Shown: piece after piece, positions 39,240 through 51,089 of the stretch
How the letters are laid out: every line of letters starts with the position of its first letter
Numbering within the stretch: the first letter of the stretch is position 1
Assembly (NCBI GenBank): GCA_016808115.1
Contig: JAEQBH010001518.1
Span: 310,001-374,000, forward strand
Origin: Tetrastigma voinierianum
Taxonomy: Eukaryota; Streptophyta; Magnoliopsida; Vitales; Vitaceae
Direction: 5' to 3'
DNA: 64,000 nucleotides
Notes under the pieces: generated by a model
Database searches by the model: none
Told to the model about the DNA's origin: nothing
What the model saw: only the letters and a program-made list of their open reading frames with translations
Program-made: the position numbers and the translations under genes

Positions 39240-39935
39240 AATCAGAGATCTCGATAAACTATGTCACAACTGGCCAAAGGTGGAATCGGAATAAAATTGA
39301 CGTCGATGATATATTTGCCTATAATGTGGCACTCAACATTGTTAATGACAATGAGGACCTTGAGCCAAAGTCTAAGATTCTCTCAAAGACCTGGCATTGA
39401 TTATGAAGAGACGTATTCCCCTGTAGTGGATGCAACTACTTTTCGATATTTAATTAGCCTGGCAATACATGAAAAACTTGGTATGTGTTTAATGGATGTA
39501 GTTACGTCTTATTTATATGGACTACTTGATCGTGATATTTACATGAAAATCCTGCATCGATTAAAATTGCTCGCAGAACACATACTCCAGTCCTCGAGAA
39601 CTTTACCGATAAATTATGTGATCTCTGCGCGGGTCAAAACAATCCGACGCATGTGGTATAATCGTCTTAGTATTTATCATGTAAAAGGTATAAGAATGAT
39701 CCCCTTGCCCATGTGTATTTATTAAGATCCTTGATCCGAGTTTGTTATAATTGCGCTATGTTGATGACTCGAATATTATTGGAACTACGAATGAGTTTTC
39801 GTGGCAGAGTCAACTTAAAGAAAGAATTTGAGATTAGTGACTGGGGGAAAACAAAATCTTGCCTCGTTTGCATTGAACACTTAGAGAATGGAATTTTGTT
39901 CATCAATCAACTTATATATCAAAGGTGTTGAAACG
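39240..39935 (+). pseudogene. Copia reverse transcriptase remnant
   Basis: The piece 39370-39600 has RPGIDYEETYSPVVDATTFR and LGMCLMDVVTSYLYGLLDRD, standard copia RT blocks. The catalytic YVDD is intact (codons at 39757-39768), followed by NEFSWQSQLKKEFEISDWGK with a one-base frame change. The N-terminal part of RT is mostly missing: only about 370 bases separate the end of integrase from the first RT block, and the hinge is scrambled. Broken, but the active-site codons survive. Confidence 0.85.
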
Positions 39936-40149
39936 ATTCTATATGGATAATGCCCATCCATTGAGCACCTAATGGTTGTAAGGTCACAGATGTGAATAAA
40001 GATCCTTCCGACTCTGTGATGGACGCATTTAACTTTTACCTCCAAGATCATATCTTAGTGCTATTGGAGCATTAATGTATCTTGCAAGTCATACACGTAC
40101 CTAATATATCATTTTCTCAGAATTTATTAGCAAGATATAGTTCTTGTCC

Positions 40150-40740
40150 AACAAGAAGACATTGGAATGGAGTTAAACATATATCGGTGTATCTTTCGAG
40201 GTACGATGGATATAGCTCATATTATCCCAATGTACCTGCAAAGTGCACTAATTAATATGCAGACAAGTGATATATGTCTGACCCTCATAATGCTCGATCA
40301 CAAACGGGCTATTTGTTCACATGTGGTGATACAACCATTTCATGGCGTTCTACGAAACAATCAATTACCGCCACATCTTCTAATCATGTAGAGATCTTAG
40401 CAATTCATGAAGCAAATCGGGAATGTTTTTGGTTAAGATCTGTAATACATCATATTCGAGGGTCATGTGGTTTGCCTTTTAGCAAGGAGGTCCCGACGAC
40501 CTTGTATGAAGATAATGCTGCATTTAGATTGCTCAATTAAAAATGGGTACATTAAAGGATAACAAAACATATATCACCAAAATTCTTTTTCACTCATGAT
40601 CTACAAAAGAAGGGATAATGTTCAATCAATTGCTCAACTAATAATCTGTTGCATTTTATTCACCAAGGCTCTACCTACTGCAACATTTGAAAGGCTAGTT
40701 CATAGCATTGGAATGCGCAGGCTCAGAGATTTAAAGTGAT
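40150..40740 (+). pseudogene. Copia RNase H remnant
   Basis: It contains SDPHNARSQTGYLFTCGDTT, ISWRSTKQSITATSSNHVEI and TTLYEDNAAFRLLN (40274-40540), then after stops RITKHISPKFFFTHDLQKKG and a worn 'QGSTYCNI*KASS*HWNAQAQRF' end in another frame, expected to be the PTATFEKL.H.IGMRR end of this group. The LTR follows after a 130-base 3' leader with the polypurine tract. Confidence 0.88.
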
Positions 40741-40869
40741 GTTGAGAAGAGGGGGAGTAATTTTATACTGTACTCTTTTTTCCTTCACCATGGTTTTGTC
40801 CTAATCGGGTTTTCCGTAAGGTTTTTACGAAGCAAGATCATGGACATCCAAGGGGGAGTACAGGAACAA

Positions 40870-41109
40870 TATTATGGATGTCCATAAACTCTCCGTTAAT
40901 CTCAATATTAATTGGTACATTGAATATACATTGATGTATATAGGTTACGGATGTGTAGGTTACGTATTTATATACACATTAATGTATTCATGTATTAAAC
41001 CCTATAAATAGGGAGCTTTTGTATGAGTCACAATACACATGAAGGAATAAGAAATCTCTCCCCTGTTTCTTCTACATCTCTCGCTCTCTTGTTCTTCTAT
41101 TTTATAATA
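40870..41109 (+). repeat. 3' LTR of plus-strand copia (240 bp)
   Basis: It is homologous to 35949-36185, with a TATA box at 41003-41011 and the same TATTA...TAATA ends. Confidence 0.93.
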
Positions 41110-41457
41110 CAACTGATCACTTTTGAGCTTTCTTCTCTTCTTCCTTCAACTACCAAGAGTCATAACTTGGTCATTTGAAGTCTAAATGGAGTGAATAAGG
41201 TATATTTGGAAAGCCTGAGAAGTCTCCTATCCATCCATATAAATATTGTATCCATTTGGGATCATCTTAAAGCTGAAAACATCAAAACACAGTAACTGTT
41301 GCTGCATTTGTAGTTTGTTGATTTTTAGGCTTTATCTCTTTGTTTTTGCTCCATATTGGCTCATGGTTGACCTAATAACAAATTGAACATTTAGAGCATT
41401 AGATCACTTATTTATATAATAAAACTAATAAAAATATAAGCAAACTATATTGATAAA

Positions 41458-41478
41458 ATGAGTATAAAGTATACTCAT
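41458..41478. repeat. Short palindrome ATGAGTATA-AAG-TATACTCAT
   Basis: Nine-base perfect arms around a three-base loop at the right edge of the unclassified repeat. Confidence 0.8.
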
Positions 41479-41864
41479 CAACACACATCAATACAAGATA
41501 AATTAACTTTCACGAGAACTTGTTATCCTACTTTAGGCTGGTCTAGCTTCTCAATGTTAATAAGATATATAATCTAATCATTCTCAAAAGTCACTTATCC
41601 TTAAACTAGGTGACTTATCCCAAAAGTTAATAAGATATATAATCTTATTCTTAAGTTCAACTAAATTTGATCTCTAAATGTCTCTAATTTAGCACATTTC
41701 TTTAGTCAAAGAACAAGCCCCTCAAAGTATCTAGATTTAATTTTCTCGGACATATAAGTTGTTTACTTTAATTTAATAATTTACATGCATTAAAACAACA
41801 ACACGTCTTAATTAAATCCATCATTTTATCAATTAATTAAATCATATATATTTAACAATTATTC

Positions 41865-42250
41865 ATTAAAAGGCAATTCTTGTTAAAATATAATTTAATT
41901 CCTAATAATAAATTAAATTATTTATCTATTAAAAGATAAATCTTGTTAAAATATAATTGAATTCCTAATAATAAATTAAATTATTTATTTATTAAAAGAT
42001 CGATCTTGTTAAAATATAATTTAATCCTAATAATAAATTAAATTATTTATCTATTAAAAGATAAATCTTGTTAAAATATAATTTAATTCCTAATAATAAA
42101 TTAATTTATCCATCTATTTAACATTTATCTATTAAAAGATGAATCTTGTTAAAATGCAATTTAATTCTTAATAATAAATTAAATTATCTATCTATTTAAT
42201 ATTTATCTATTAAAGATAAATCTTGTTAAAATATAATTTAACTCATTATC
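41865..42250. repeat. Tandem repeat, about six units of 62-80 bp, in the copia leader
   Basis: The core 'tcttgttaaaatataattta' recurs at about 41878, 41940, 42004, 42067, 42147 and 42221. It is joined by 'attcctaataataaattaaa' and 'ttatctattaaaagataaa', the last containing a small inverted repeat. The array lies between the primer site and gag of the minus-strand copia element. Confidence 0.85.
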
Positions 42251-42471
42251 TCATAGTTAAAATTAATTTATCTATGATTTTTCTCATTGTACAAAATAAT
42301 CCAAAAATAATTAAACAAAAATAATTTCAAATCTAATTAAAACAAACTGATGAAAAGAAAACCTGCACTTAAATTAATATCCTTTTTTAATTGAATACAC
42401 CTTAGGAAGATTACCATCATCGTAATACTTATGTAACATTACGCACAAACACACAAAAGAAAAATAAGACC

Positions 42472-42474
<3 letters not shown>

Positions 42475-42541
<67 letters not shown>
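42475..42541. repeat. (TA)n microsatellite followed by (GT)4
   Basis: A pure TA run, then gtgtgtgt at 42543-42550. Confidence 0.97.
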
Positions 42542-42550
<9 letters not shown>

Positions 42551-42705
42551 AAAATATCTTTGATTTGATATTTCATGCATATATCATATCAATAAAGAAT
42601 GAATTTTTTTTTCTTAAACAAATCGGATAGCAGTTAAAAAAATGATTTTTTTTTTTAATTTAACTTACGAATTCTCAATATTTCAAACATGGAATCTAGG
42701 AAGCC

Positions 42706-42717
42706 GCTCTGATACCA
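42706..42717 (-). other. Primer binding site, initiator-methionine tRNA type
   Basis: On the minus strand it reads TGGTATCAGAGC in full, two bases from the 5' LTR. Confidence 0.93.
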
Positions 42718-42719
42718 GG

Positions 42720-43100
42720 TGTTTGAATCTCGGAACATCCCTCTAGAAATCTATAATTTCATATGCAATAAAAGCAAAAAATAAAATACATATTAATTGG
42801 AATTGAACTAATCCATGAATCTTCTAGACAATAATCGATCTGTAAGTCTTGACTATATAATGTAGGCTCCAAGAATAATCAAAGGTCTTTTACTTTCGGA
42901 ATAATCAAAGGCCTTTTGCTTTCAGATCTGGGACACAGATAAATTCTCTTCCCTCTCAAATTAAATCTAAATATAATATTATATTTATAATAGGGTTTAG
43001 TAGGTCATTGAATCCACTTATATACTTTGACCTATAATTAGCTCATAAAAGTTTAATGGTCCAACTTAATTTAAACTATTATTTTATCTTAGTTCTAACT
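42720..43100 (-). repeat. 5' LTR of minus-strand copia element (381 bp)
   Basis: It matches 25880-26253. The last base of the TAACA end is changed (TAACT); the boundary is set by the exact ATACA duplication that follows. A short local duplication ('ggaataatcaaaggccttt', about 42870-42920) makes it longer than its partner. Confidence 0.92.
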
Positions 43101-43105
43101 ATACA

Positions 43106-43574
43106 TAGTATATTTTATATCATAGTTCAAGTTAATAAATTATTAAAATCCTTAAGTTATAAGAAAAATTACTTTTTTTCGTATTTAAATTTACTATAAA
43201 TAGCATAGAAGAAAATAAAAATATATTATTAAATTATTTAAAATTGATATAAAAATAAGTTAAAGATGTTTAAAAACATATAAATAATTCATTAAATATA
43301 GTAGTACGGATATTAAAACATTTTTCAATTTACATTTTTCCCTCTATTCTTTTGTCTCCTCTATCATAGCTCCCAAAACTATGAGGGTTATTTTGGGTAT
43401 TTGTCCCTAATTGTATAAGTATGGAATTTGTAAATCAGTTTTTAGTGGGTTCAAACTCCAGACAAGTTTAAGCATTGTTTATTCTTACCAAATCCATCAT
43501 GATTAGATAAAAAAAAAGATTTATTTTATTATTTGAATATATAATGATAATAATGATATTACTTTTTCTTTTTA
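43106..43574. other. AT-rich target sequence without recognised feature
   Basis: This is the flank of the copia insertion, with AT-rich runs and no open frame worth calling. Confidence 0.45.
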
Positions 43575-43639
43575 TTTACTAAAGATAGGATTCTATTAGA
43601 GATCAGAATTTAAGCATGAATGAAAACTCCTATAACACC

Positions 43640-46279
43640 GAGCCATTCACAAGGACTCGATTAATGAACTGGCGTCTAGCTATGAATGAGCAACGATTCG
43701 CAGATTTCCAGCAAAAAGAGAAAAACAATATCCTCTAGGTTTGCAGCCAACTCTTAGCAATTAGCAAAGCATAAGGAGAAAATGTCGGACTGGGATTTTG
43801 AATGTCATTTGCAACTTGTTGAGCAGGCATTTCAAGAACCATTGGAGAACTGATATCTATTTAATCCATGACAAATCTTCCCAAACCCCCATAGCCTTAG
43901 CCTCATTATTTGGACATAGTTGCATCGTATCATGTGTTTCTGTGGTTACTCAAAGCTCTCGAAGCATCACAATCACCCAAGCGAGGCCTATAATACCCCC
44001 ATCTTGGAATATTGCTACATCCACATTAATCTTAAGCCAACCATCCATTGGTTTCTCCCACCAAGGAGCAAAAGAAGCATTCTGACCCCTAGTTGATGAT
44101 AAACAATGCTGAAATTTTCTTGCCACTGCTTCAACATGCTACCAGGAATGTCCAACATTATTTCGGTTAGACCACAACACCCAACACAGCATTCCCTACA
44201 AGTGAAGCCTTATCCTCAGAACAAGAATTCAAGACTCGATCAAACCAAGCCTAAACTGATTCAAATCTACCATTGGATGGCGGAAGTTAAACTAAGAAGC
44301 CAATGCTAAAGGGCATTGAACAACATATTTCACACTCCCTTATGAACCATTCCGGGAACACAGATTATCAACAGAAGAGAGCCTGTGAAGTTCTCCAAAC
44401 AAAAATTCAACTTTAGTGGAACTCAGAGTTGCCATATTTTTGGTCCAAAGACTCAAGCGAGACTACCAATCATGCCGAGCGCCCCATGCCTATTTTAACC
44501 GAATAGTGACCTCTTTCCTCCAGTTCCATCTACCATCAACCACAAACGAAACCAGCGGATATTAAGGATTAGCCAAGGATCTGGGGTCAAAAGATTCGAA
44601 ATTAAATCTCTGCCTCGAGAAGCCGACCCCAAGACATCAAGTCCTTCAACTGAAGTTGTATCATATGTCAACCAAGGGAGAGCCAGAACAAGTCCCGGGA
44701 CCAGAGCTTCACAACCATGGATCCTTCATATAACAAGGGTTTGGGATCCATCCCCACACGAAAGCCTGCCAGGTTTCCAAAGTAAGTCTCATGTCACACA
44801 TACTTCAAGTGTAGCTCGATTGTGAGCTCAAATTAGAGTTTAAAAATAAGGAATTCAAGTAGTACCTAGATTTATAAATTTTAGCTAATAGTGGGTTCCG
44901 TCATCAACTTCCATCCTTGTTTACATAACATGGCTAGATTAAACTCATGTAATTTTCGGAAGCCCATGTTGCTCGATGCCTTGGAAGCATAACCTGTCCC
45001 ACCTCGCCCAAAGAATCCCTCGCCCTCTAGTGGACTTACCACACCACCAGAAAGAATTAAGCAGCTGCTTTATATCATGACACACCCCCTTAGGATCGGA
45101 AGAAGTTTAACTATCATGACATAATTCGGAAGCATTTAGGCCACATACTTTAGAAGGACTTCCTTTCCAACTCTAGAAAGCTTTTTAGTGTTCTAATTAT
45201 GAATCCTCTTCCACACACAATCCTTAAGATATGCAAACGCCTTACTCTTACAACGACCTAAGAAATATAGGATTCCCAATATTTTATGGTCAGCCATCCC
45301 GTTTTAACTTCCAAAATTCGGAGCATATCATCCTAAAGTGAATCACACATTTACTTAAGGAGATTGAAGATTTATGGATATTGATTCATCGGTTCAAGAA
45401 GAACTACACTCAACAAAGTTTCACCTGACCGTACGTGCTTCATCTTTAGTAGCTCTCAAATAAATAAAGCAGTCATCAACAAAGAATAAATGGGAGATTC
45501 GAGGAGCCCCGCGGGTTATTTGACACCCATGAATGTGACTTGAAGTCTCCTAGGCCCGAATGAGCAAACTTAATGCCTCGGCACAAATAATGAACAAGTA
45601 AGGGGATAAAGGGTCCTCGGTCCGAAGTTCCTCCTTGGCATATCAGACCTAACCTCATGATCATCTTGTAAACTGGCCAAATCCAATCAGATATACACAC
45701 CATCATTAGTCGACCAATCGGGCCATGAAACTCTATCTTTAATCATTACTTTCTCTAAGAAACCCCATTCCACTCTGTCATAGTCTTTAGCCATGTCCAC
45801 TTTTAATGTCGCATATATATGCATACCCCGTGTCTTTCTATTCAGGTAATCAATACTTCAAATGATACAAGGATATTTTCTATGATAGACTGTCCTGCAA
45901 TAAAAGAGCCCTAAGCATGGGATACTATAGCATGAATCTTAGCCTACACCGACTTTGCGTCATTTTATGGACGACATTACAGTGAATAAGAAATCACCCA
46001 GGCACTCTTAACATTTTGCTTCTTCGTATAAGGACAAGGTGTGTTGCTTAGACCTTCGTGCATAACCACAGCAAAGATCGATAAGCTGGAACTAACTTCC
46101 TAATTCAAACAACATAATGTCTCCGAAGAAGGCCTGCCATTCCATCCGCACTGCCATTTATCCGGATGCATTGAAAATAAAGCATTCTTTATTTCCAACT
46201 CTGAAAAATGTGCCAACAATCCCTCATTATCTGTCATTGTGATCACCGGTGCAAGTCCTCTAAACATGAGTCAACATAA
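43640..46279 (-). pseudogene. LINE ORF2, reverse transcriptase (3' part) and RNase H
   Basis: From the CACTA edge downward: LEDLAPVITMTDNEGLLAHF (46265-46200), an AFI.GQSIIENILVSFEV-type block near 45900-45840 (the 'AF..gR.I.DN.l...E' RT motif), and the catalytic box FVDD (45472-45483, usually FADD) followed by CFIYLRATKDE. Further down lies a zinc-knuckle region that I could not read cleanly, then KPMDGWLKINVDVAIFQDGG (about 44070-44000), the start of the RNase H domain of plant LINEs. Stops and shifts break it throughout. Confidence 0.82.
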
Positions 46280-47621
46280 CACTACAAAAAACAGCCGATT
46301 TAGCGATGGATTTTAGCGACGGATTATATCCGTTAGAAATTAGCCGGCGGATTAGCTTACTCGAACCAACTACGACCGACACTGGCGATGGCTTCTATTC
46401 CGCCGCCAAAATAAAGCGGAAGTCACGGAGCTTATTTAGGATAGCCGACGGATTATCGGGCCCGGCCGTTATATTAGCGATTTGCAAGATTTACCGAATC
46501 TGACAATACTCGGTCGGCAACAGCTGTGAAGGGTCGATCATTAGGTAGCAAACGGACATCGCCTGGCTGTTATATTAGCGACGGATTATCGGGCCTGTCA
46601 TGTAACTTCAAGATTTAGCAAATGAATCCGTCACAATTTAGCAAATGTTTAGCTATTATTTATATTTTTATGAATATTGCTTGATTCAAGAATAGCATGA
46701 TAAAATGTTCGTGATAATTAATATTTTTAAAACTATTTTAGTTTATATATTAATATTATTTTTCATATGTATATAATTATTTTTTCCTTACAATTAATGG
46801 AACTTAATAAGAATTTAAAAATATTATTTATTGAATTAATCATTTAAAATTTGCTGCTAACTTTGTTTTTGTTACAACGAAGCAAATTTATGCTAACTTT
46901 TGTGTAATGTATTATAATAGTTAGTAGTTATTTTTTTTTTGTAAAACAATTTTGTATTTATAAAATAATAATTATATAATATAATAAATATGAAAATAAT
47001 AACAATAAAACATATATAAAATAAATAGAAAAGTATTACTAAAAAAATAAAATCTTTATTACAAATGTAAAATTTCTTTTCTATAGACCATATTATTTCT
47101 ATTTACAAAATATAAATAGAAATAATTATACAACATGCCATAATTATTTATATTTTTAATATAACTTGGTATCATTACTTTTACCAAAAACAATGCCTGT
47201 TTGATTTATACACACAACTCACGTCGCTTTGAGCTCTGTCACTTTATTTTATTTTTTTGCTAAATCCCTAAGTCACTTTAACCTAAACTCTAAACCTTAT
47301 TCTTCGCTTTTTAGACAGTAGCCTAAATTCCCTGCCGTCTAACTAATGTAATTGCCGCCCATCACTGCCGCCCATCATCGCCCCACCGCCATCCATCACC
47401 GTCATCTTCAGTCACCGCCGTCAGCAGTACCACCGTCATTTTCTTCTGTTTTGCTCAAAAAAGTCTCGGTTTTGGTCGCAAAACCCAAGCAGCCGTAAAT
47501 CGGGCACACTGCCTGCTGTTACCTAATCGTGGATGTCCGACTCAGCACTAGCTTGATGATTTTATTTTTGTTGGTATGTTGTTCTTCTTCTTTGATATAA
47601 TCTCCGCCATCCGTTTGTATT

Positions 47622-50600
47622 TGTAAGACCCGAGAAATCAATTTTTATCAGCGACAAAATCACTGATACATAAATTGCAGAATTCCTGCTAAAAATCCAG
47701 ATTAATTCTTTAGATCTCTATGATAAACTGGATTGTACCGTTGAATCGCCTCGCGAAATCTAGTTAGCACGCAGTACCCCGTAATTTTCCTGAGACAATA
47801 GCTTGACGTCGGCGCATCACGCTGAAGCTGTAAAATGATTTCCGACGATTTAAAGTCATATATAACACGTACCATGTGCCATAAGCTGTGATGCAAAGAG
47901 AGAATCGTATTTAAAATTCGACGTCGAGTGAAATAATTATCAAACTTAAAAGAGAACGAATTGGCCATATTTGCAGATTTGATTAAGCCACAAGATATCT
48001 AAATAGGAATAGTCTTCTCTCCCCTCATTAAGTCAAACGAGAAATGTGAAAGAGCTTTTCATTTTTATGCATTTGCCACATTTCTTTTCAGAGCCTTGGA
48101 GAGAGGCCATTTCAAGATCCCTGCAACTGACCGCTTGATTGACGAAAGAATATGAACGTTTCATCGCTTTAGCAAAGTTAATGCTGACCCCTATTTGTGA
48201 GTTTTAACAAACTCCAGAGGTGTAGGATTTTCTCCTCCTACTCAGGGGTTTTTACTCCCCATTTGCCGTTTTTACTAATGTTACTGAACGGTGCCGCGAG
48301 GGGTTTATGATCGTCCCAAACATGACCGAATTATTTAAATTTTAAACTCGAGAGGCCGCTTCGCATACCCCACGTAGGGCTGTTTGGCTGAGACATATTG
48401 ACATGATAAATTCAAGGCTGCAGATGTGATAAAAATTTAATTTAATGAGAAATCCGGTTCACTAAGAACCATGCCAGGATTTTTCTGAATAGTAACGAGG
48501 GTTTCACTATTCCCTTTAATAAAGGCTCTAAAATATATATTTTTATGAAAATGCGGTTGGTCGAGCGACGAAATTAAATTACTCAGATGATCATTTACTG
48601 CCTGACTAATTTCACAGCAAGTAATTCAATTAATCGCCATACACGACATGCGACCGGCTGCTTGCAAATATACTTTGACGTTTATATATTTGGCACGGAA
48701 TTGGGATCATAGTTTTTGATTGGCACATGTGATTCCATATGCACCTTAACATCCCAAGACTTATGAGTTAAAGGCATTTGCATTTAATAATAAAACGTCT
48801 TATGTTGAAATAAAATTATTAATGATCTATGGTCCAAACTTGCAACATCAATCGTCTGAGCCGCCCAATTGATATTCACATCTGATGGCAAATTATTAAA
48901 CAATTTATATATCAATCGCTTCCGAGCTACTAACTGATATATATATACATCGGAGTGGTCAGTTCACTATTAAAACTAATATTCTCATACGAAAGCTTTA
49001 GGCGAGAGAGTCAGAGACCCGGATCCGAGTTGGTCATGTAGACATTCAAGCAGATCACGCATTTGCTTGAACGTTGCTAATTTGGAACATCGCGACCGCA
49101 CTTAGGTGGCGAGTAGCCCACTTAGTACAGATTCTCCACCAGTTTGGGCCTCACCCCGTCGTGGATCCCTTTACTGTGCAATGTGTGAGCGTGGCGAGGA
49201 CTCGCTCGTCCTAGAGGTCGAGCGCTAAAGAAAGCCGAATGGTTTTGATGTTTTTATATGTATTAGAACTCCTTAAGTTTAATATATGTATTGTATAAGA
49301 GTAGTTTATTAACTCTCAAAACTATTACATAGTCTGGATATGCATATTAGGCATCATATGGGCCCAAGTGGCCATATTGATATATATCGTATATATCGGA
49401 CTCAAGCCAGACTGTGTTTATGCAGTGTCAGATCTGCAGTAGCTCCCTAGTGACAAAGGAGACTCTCGCCACTTTCTAAAGTGGCGTCGTGCAATCCACC
49501 TCCACTTGTATTCCGCTGCTGATTCGTAGTCACCCGACTTTGCTTCAGCGCTATAGTTGTAGATCGCAGCCTGTATACGCTCTACCCAGGCTGAGGATCT
49601 TTCGGGGCTTAGGCCATGTCTTATATGTATGACATCACCACTAGGTGTGGTTCACAGTCGAGTTTAGGTATGAGATTATCTAGAAATCACTGGACAAAAC
49701 TAGACACTGCATGCACAAAGTTTGGTGTTTTGTGTGATTTGGATGAAATGTTGTATGAATGTTTAATGAATGGTATGTACCTATGTTATGAGTTAGGAAC
49801 TTTGTGTGCTTAGTGATTAGCACATAGGAAAATATTGGAGTTTTACAGTGAGTAAAACTGGAAGAATAAAATAAAAGAAATAAATTTTTAGAAATTTATT
49901 TGGTTTATTGAGTAATGAAATGAAACTGTAATAAATTTTACTTGGTTAGTGTTGAACAGAAGTTTTGAGAAAATTTTGGACAAATATGGTCCAGAAAAAT
50001 AAATAAAAAGAAATAAATTATAATTTATTTGTCAAGTGAGATTAGCAGTGTTTATTTTCTAAGGTTTTACAGTGTAAAACTGAAGAAGATTGAAGAAATA
50101 CTTATAAATATTGGAAGTGTACAGATAGTATAGTTGTTACCGCAGGAGGTAAAGAAAAAAATATATTGCAAGACGTAAACTGGATCGAGAGTTAGTGCCT
50201 CACATCCTTTGGTGTCGCGACCGGGTCGAGGGTGATCGAGTTTGTCAGGGCGTGAGGTCGCAACCGTGAAGTGGTGTCGCCACCGTTTGCTTCGTTAGAG
50301 GGAAACGCACAATTTGATGTCGCGACATGGGTGGCAAGCAGAAGAAGGCCGATGTCGCGACATCATCATGTAGGGGTCATAATGGGTGGCGTGGTTAGCA
50401 GATGTCGCGACATCATTTTGATGTCATGATACGGGCAAAGGTGGGGCGCAGAAGCTGTCGCTGATTCGCTTCGGAGGTCGCGACCTCGCCGAGGTCGCGA
50501 CTGATTGTCCCGAAAGGTGTCGCGACACCAATTTGATGTCGCTGACACGGGCTAGCTTCCAGAGGTCGCACTGAACGATGTCACGACTGCCCGGTAGGCC

Positions 50601-51000
50601 GCTCGGGCCTGCCGCGACTGCGCATCACTTCAAGATGCTACGATACACAGACAAAGAAATACTTCCACGAAGATATGACGCGCATAGCAGGCGACCGCTA
50701 TAAAGACTGGCGCATCTCAACTCAGCTTTTGATGACAAGGTAATCGCTTAGTGGTCAACGCTTGACACCGTTCATGGACACTGCTCATGAGCACTGCTCA
50801 TGCAAAAAAAAAGTACAAATAACATATACCAGAAGATGTATGGGAAAGCCGTGAAGAACATTGAGTACTCCCGAATATAAAAAGAAACGTGAAAAAGCCG
50901 CTAAAAATCGCCGTGACGTAAAAGTGGAGGACCTGCAATCGGCCTTCCACACATACAAATAGATCCACAATTCAACATCAGACAGTTGTAAGAATTAAGA
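47622..51000 (+). mobile_element. Long LTR inside the CACTA element; right edge uncertain
   Basis: It starts TGTAAGACCCGAGAAATC, the same kind of start as the LTR read in reverse from 60829. It continues as non-coding sequence with no CACTA features until CACTA-like coding resumes near 51090. The right end is set only approximately (50.8-51.05 kb). The bases before the start are GTATT, and I did not find a matching right copy. It contains the TCGCGA-rich block at 50215-50525. Confidence 0.45.
50205..50590. repeat. Cluster of GTCGCGAC palindromes
   Basis: TCGCGA occurs seven times in about 310 bases (50215, 50320, 50355, 50405, 50478, 50495, 50520), mostly within larger palindromes such as GATGTCGCGACATC and AGGTCGCGACCT. 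Further near-copies have one change. The spacing is irregular, so it is a cluster rather than a simple tandem repeat. Confidence 0.85.
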
Positions 51001-51089
51001 ATATTTTAAATAACATTTCATCTTATTCGAATCCAATTAATTTGATAATTAATCTTTGTAGTGAAATGAATTTCAAACTCTCACGCCAT

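Larger units (their letters stand above)
35949..41109 (+). mobile_element. Ty1/copia retrotransposon with TA...TA LTR ends
   Basis: LTRs lie at 35949-36185 and 40870-41109 and differ by roughly ten changes by eye. Both begin TATTATGGATGTCC and end TTTATAATA, with a perfect 5-bp inverted terminus (TATTA/TAATA). The flanks CAACT (35944-35948 and 41110-41114) are an exact target duplication. A worn 'cgttatcaaagacg' primer region follows the 5' LTR, and a polypurine tract 'ccaagggggagt' (40848-40859) lies ten bases before the 3' LTR. The interior follows the order gag, protease, integrase, RT, RNase H. The protein pattern (for example VHTQNGLAESFIKRLQLIA) fits the Ale/Retrofit-like group of plant copia. 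It is dead through frameshifts and deletions. Confidence 0.93.
34820..41480. mobile_element. Unclassified repeat (about 1.5 kb without its insert) in the copia leader
   Basis: The segments 34820-35943 and 41115-41480 flank the plus-strand copia element and together form one non-coding unit. The left part carries 'cgcaagtatacgcatcgag' and 'caagtgtcgttcccataagg', strings I associate with non-coding dispersed repeats in many dicots. The right part ends with a 9-bp-arm palindrome (41458-41478). Two ~186-bp-spaced 'cataa' modules (35805 and, across the insert, 41157) lie inside. The exact edges, class and orientation are not established. Confidence 0.35.
25880..43100 (-). mobile_element. Ty1/copia retrotransposon, minus strand, 17.2 kb including nested insertions
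   Basis: The 3' LTR (25880-26253) and 5' LTR (42720-43100) are clearly homologous, and both are flanked by ATACA (25875-25879 and 43101-43105), an exact 5-bp target duplication. A polypurine tract (TAGTGGGAGAA on the minus strand, 26254-26264) and a full 12-base initiator-methionine tRNA primer site (TGGTATCAGAGC on the minus strand, 42706-42717) lie in the expected places. Gag starts at 34681 and pol ends at 27258. The interior is split by a solo LTR (29502-33010) and by an unclassified repeat with a second copia element in it (about 34820-41480). Without the inserts the element is about 7 kb. It is dead: there are many stops, and the RT motif is changed. Confidence 0.92.

Noticed and set aside
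42374..42580. Minus-strand frame of alternating Tyr and Ile
   Set aside because: It is a translation of the (TA)n microsatellite.
44106..44309. Plus-strand frames in the LINE region
   Set aside because: The real coding remnant is on the minus strand (RNase H and RT); plus-strand frames are shadows.
50205..50590. CRISPR-like array
   Set aside because: The palindromes are irregularly spaced, lack equal-length spacers, and lie in a plant LTR.
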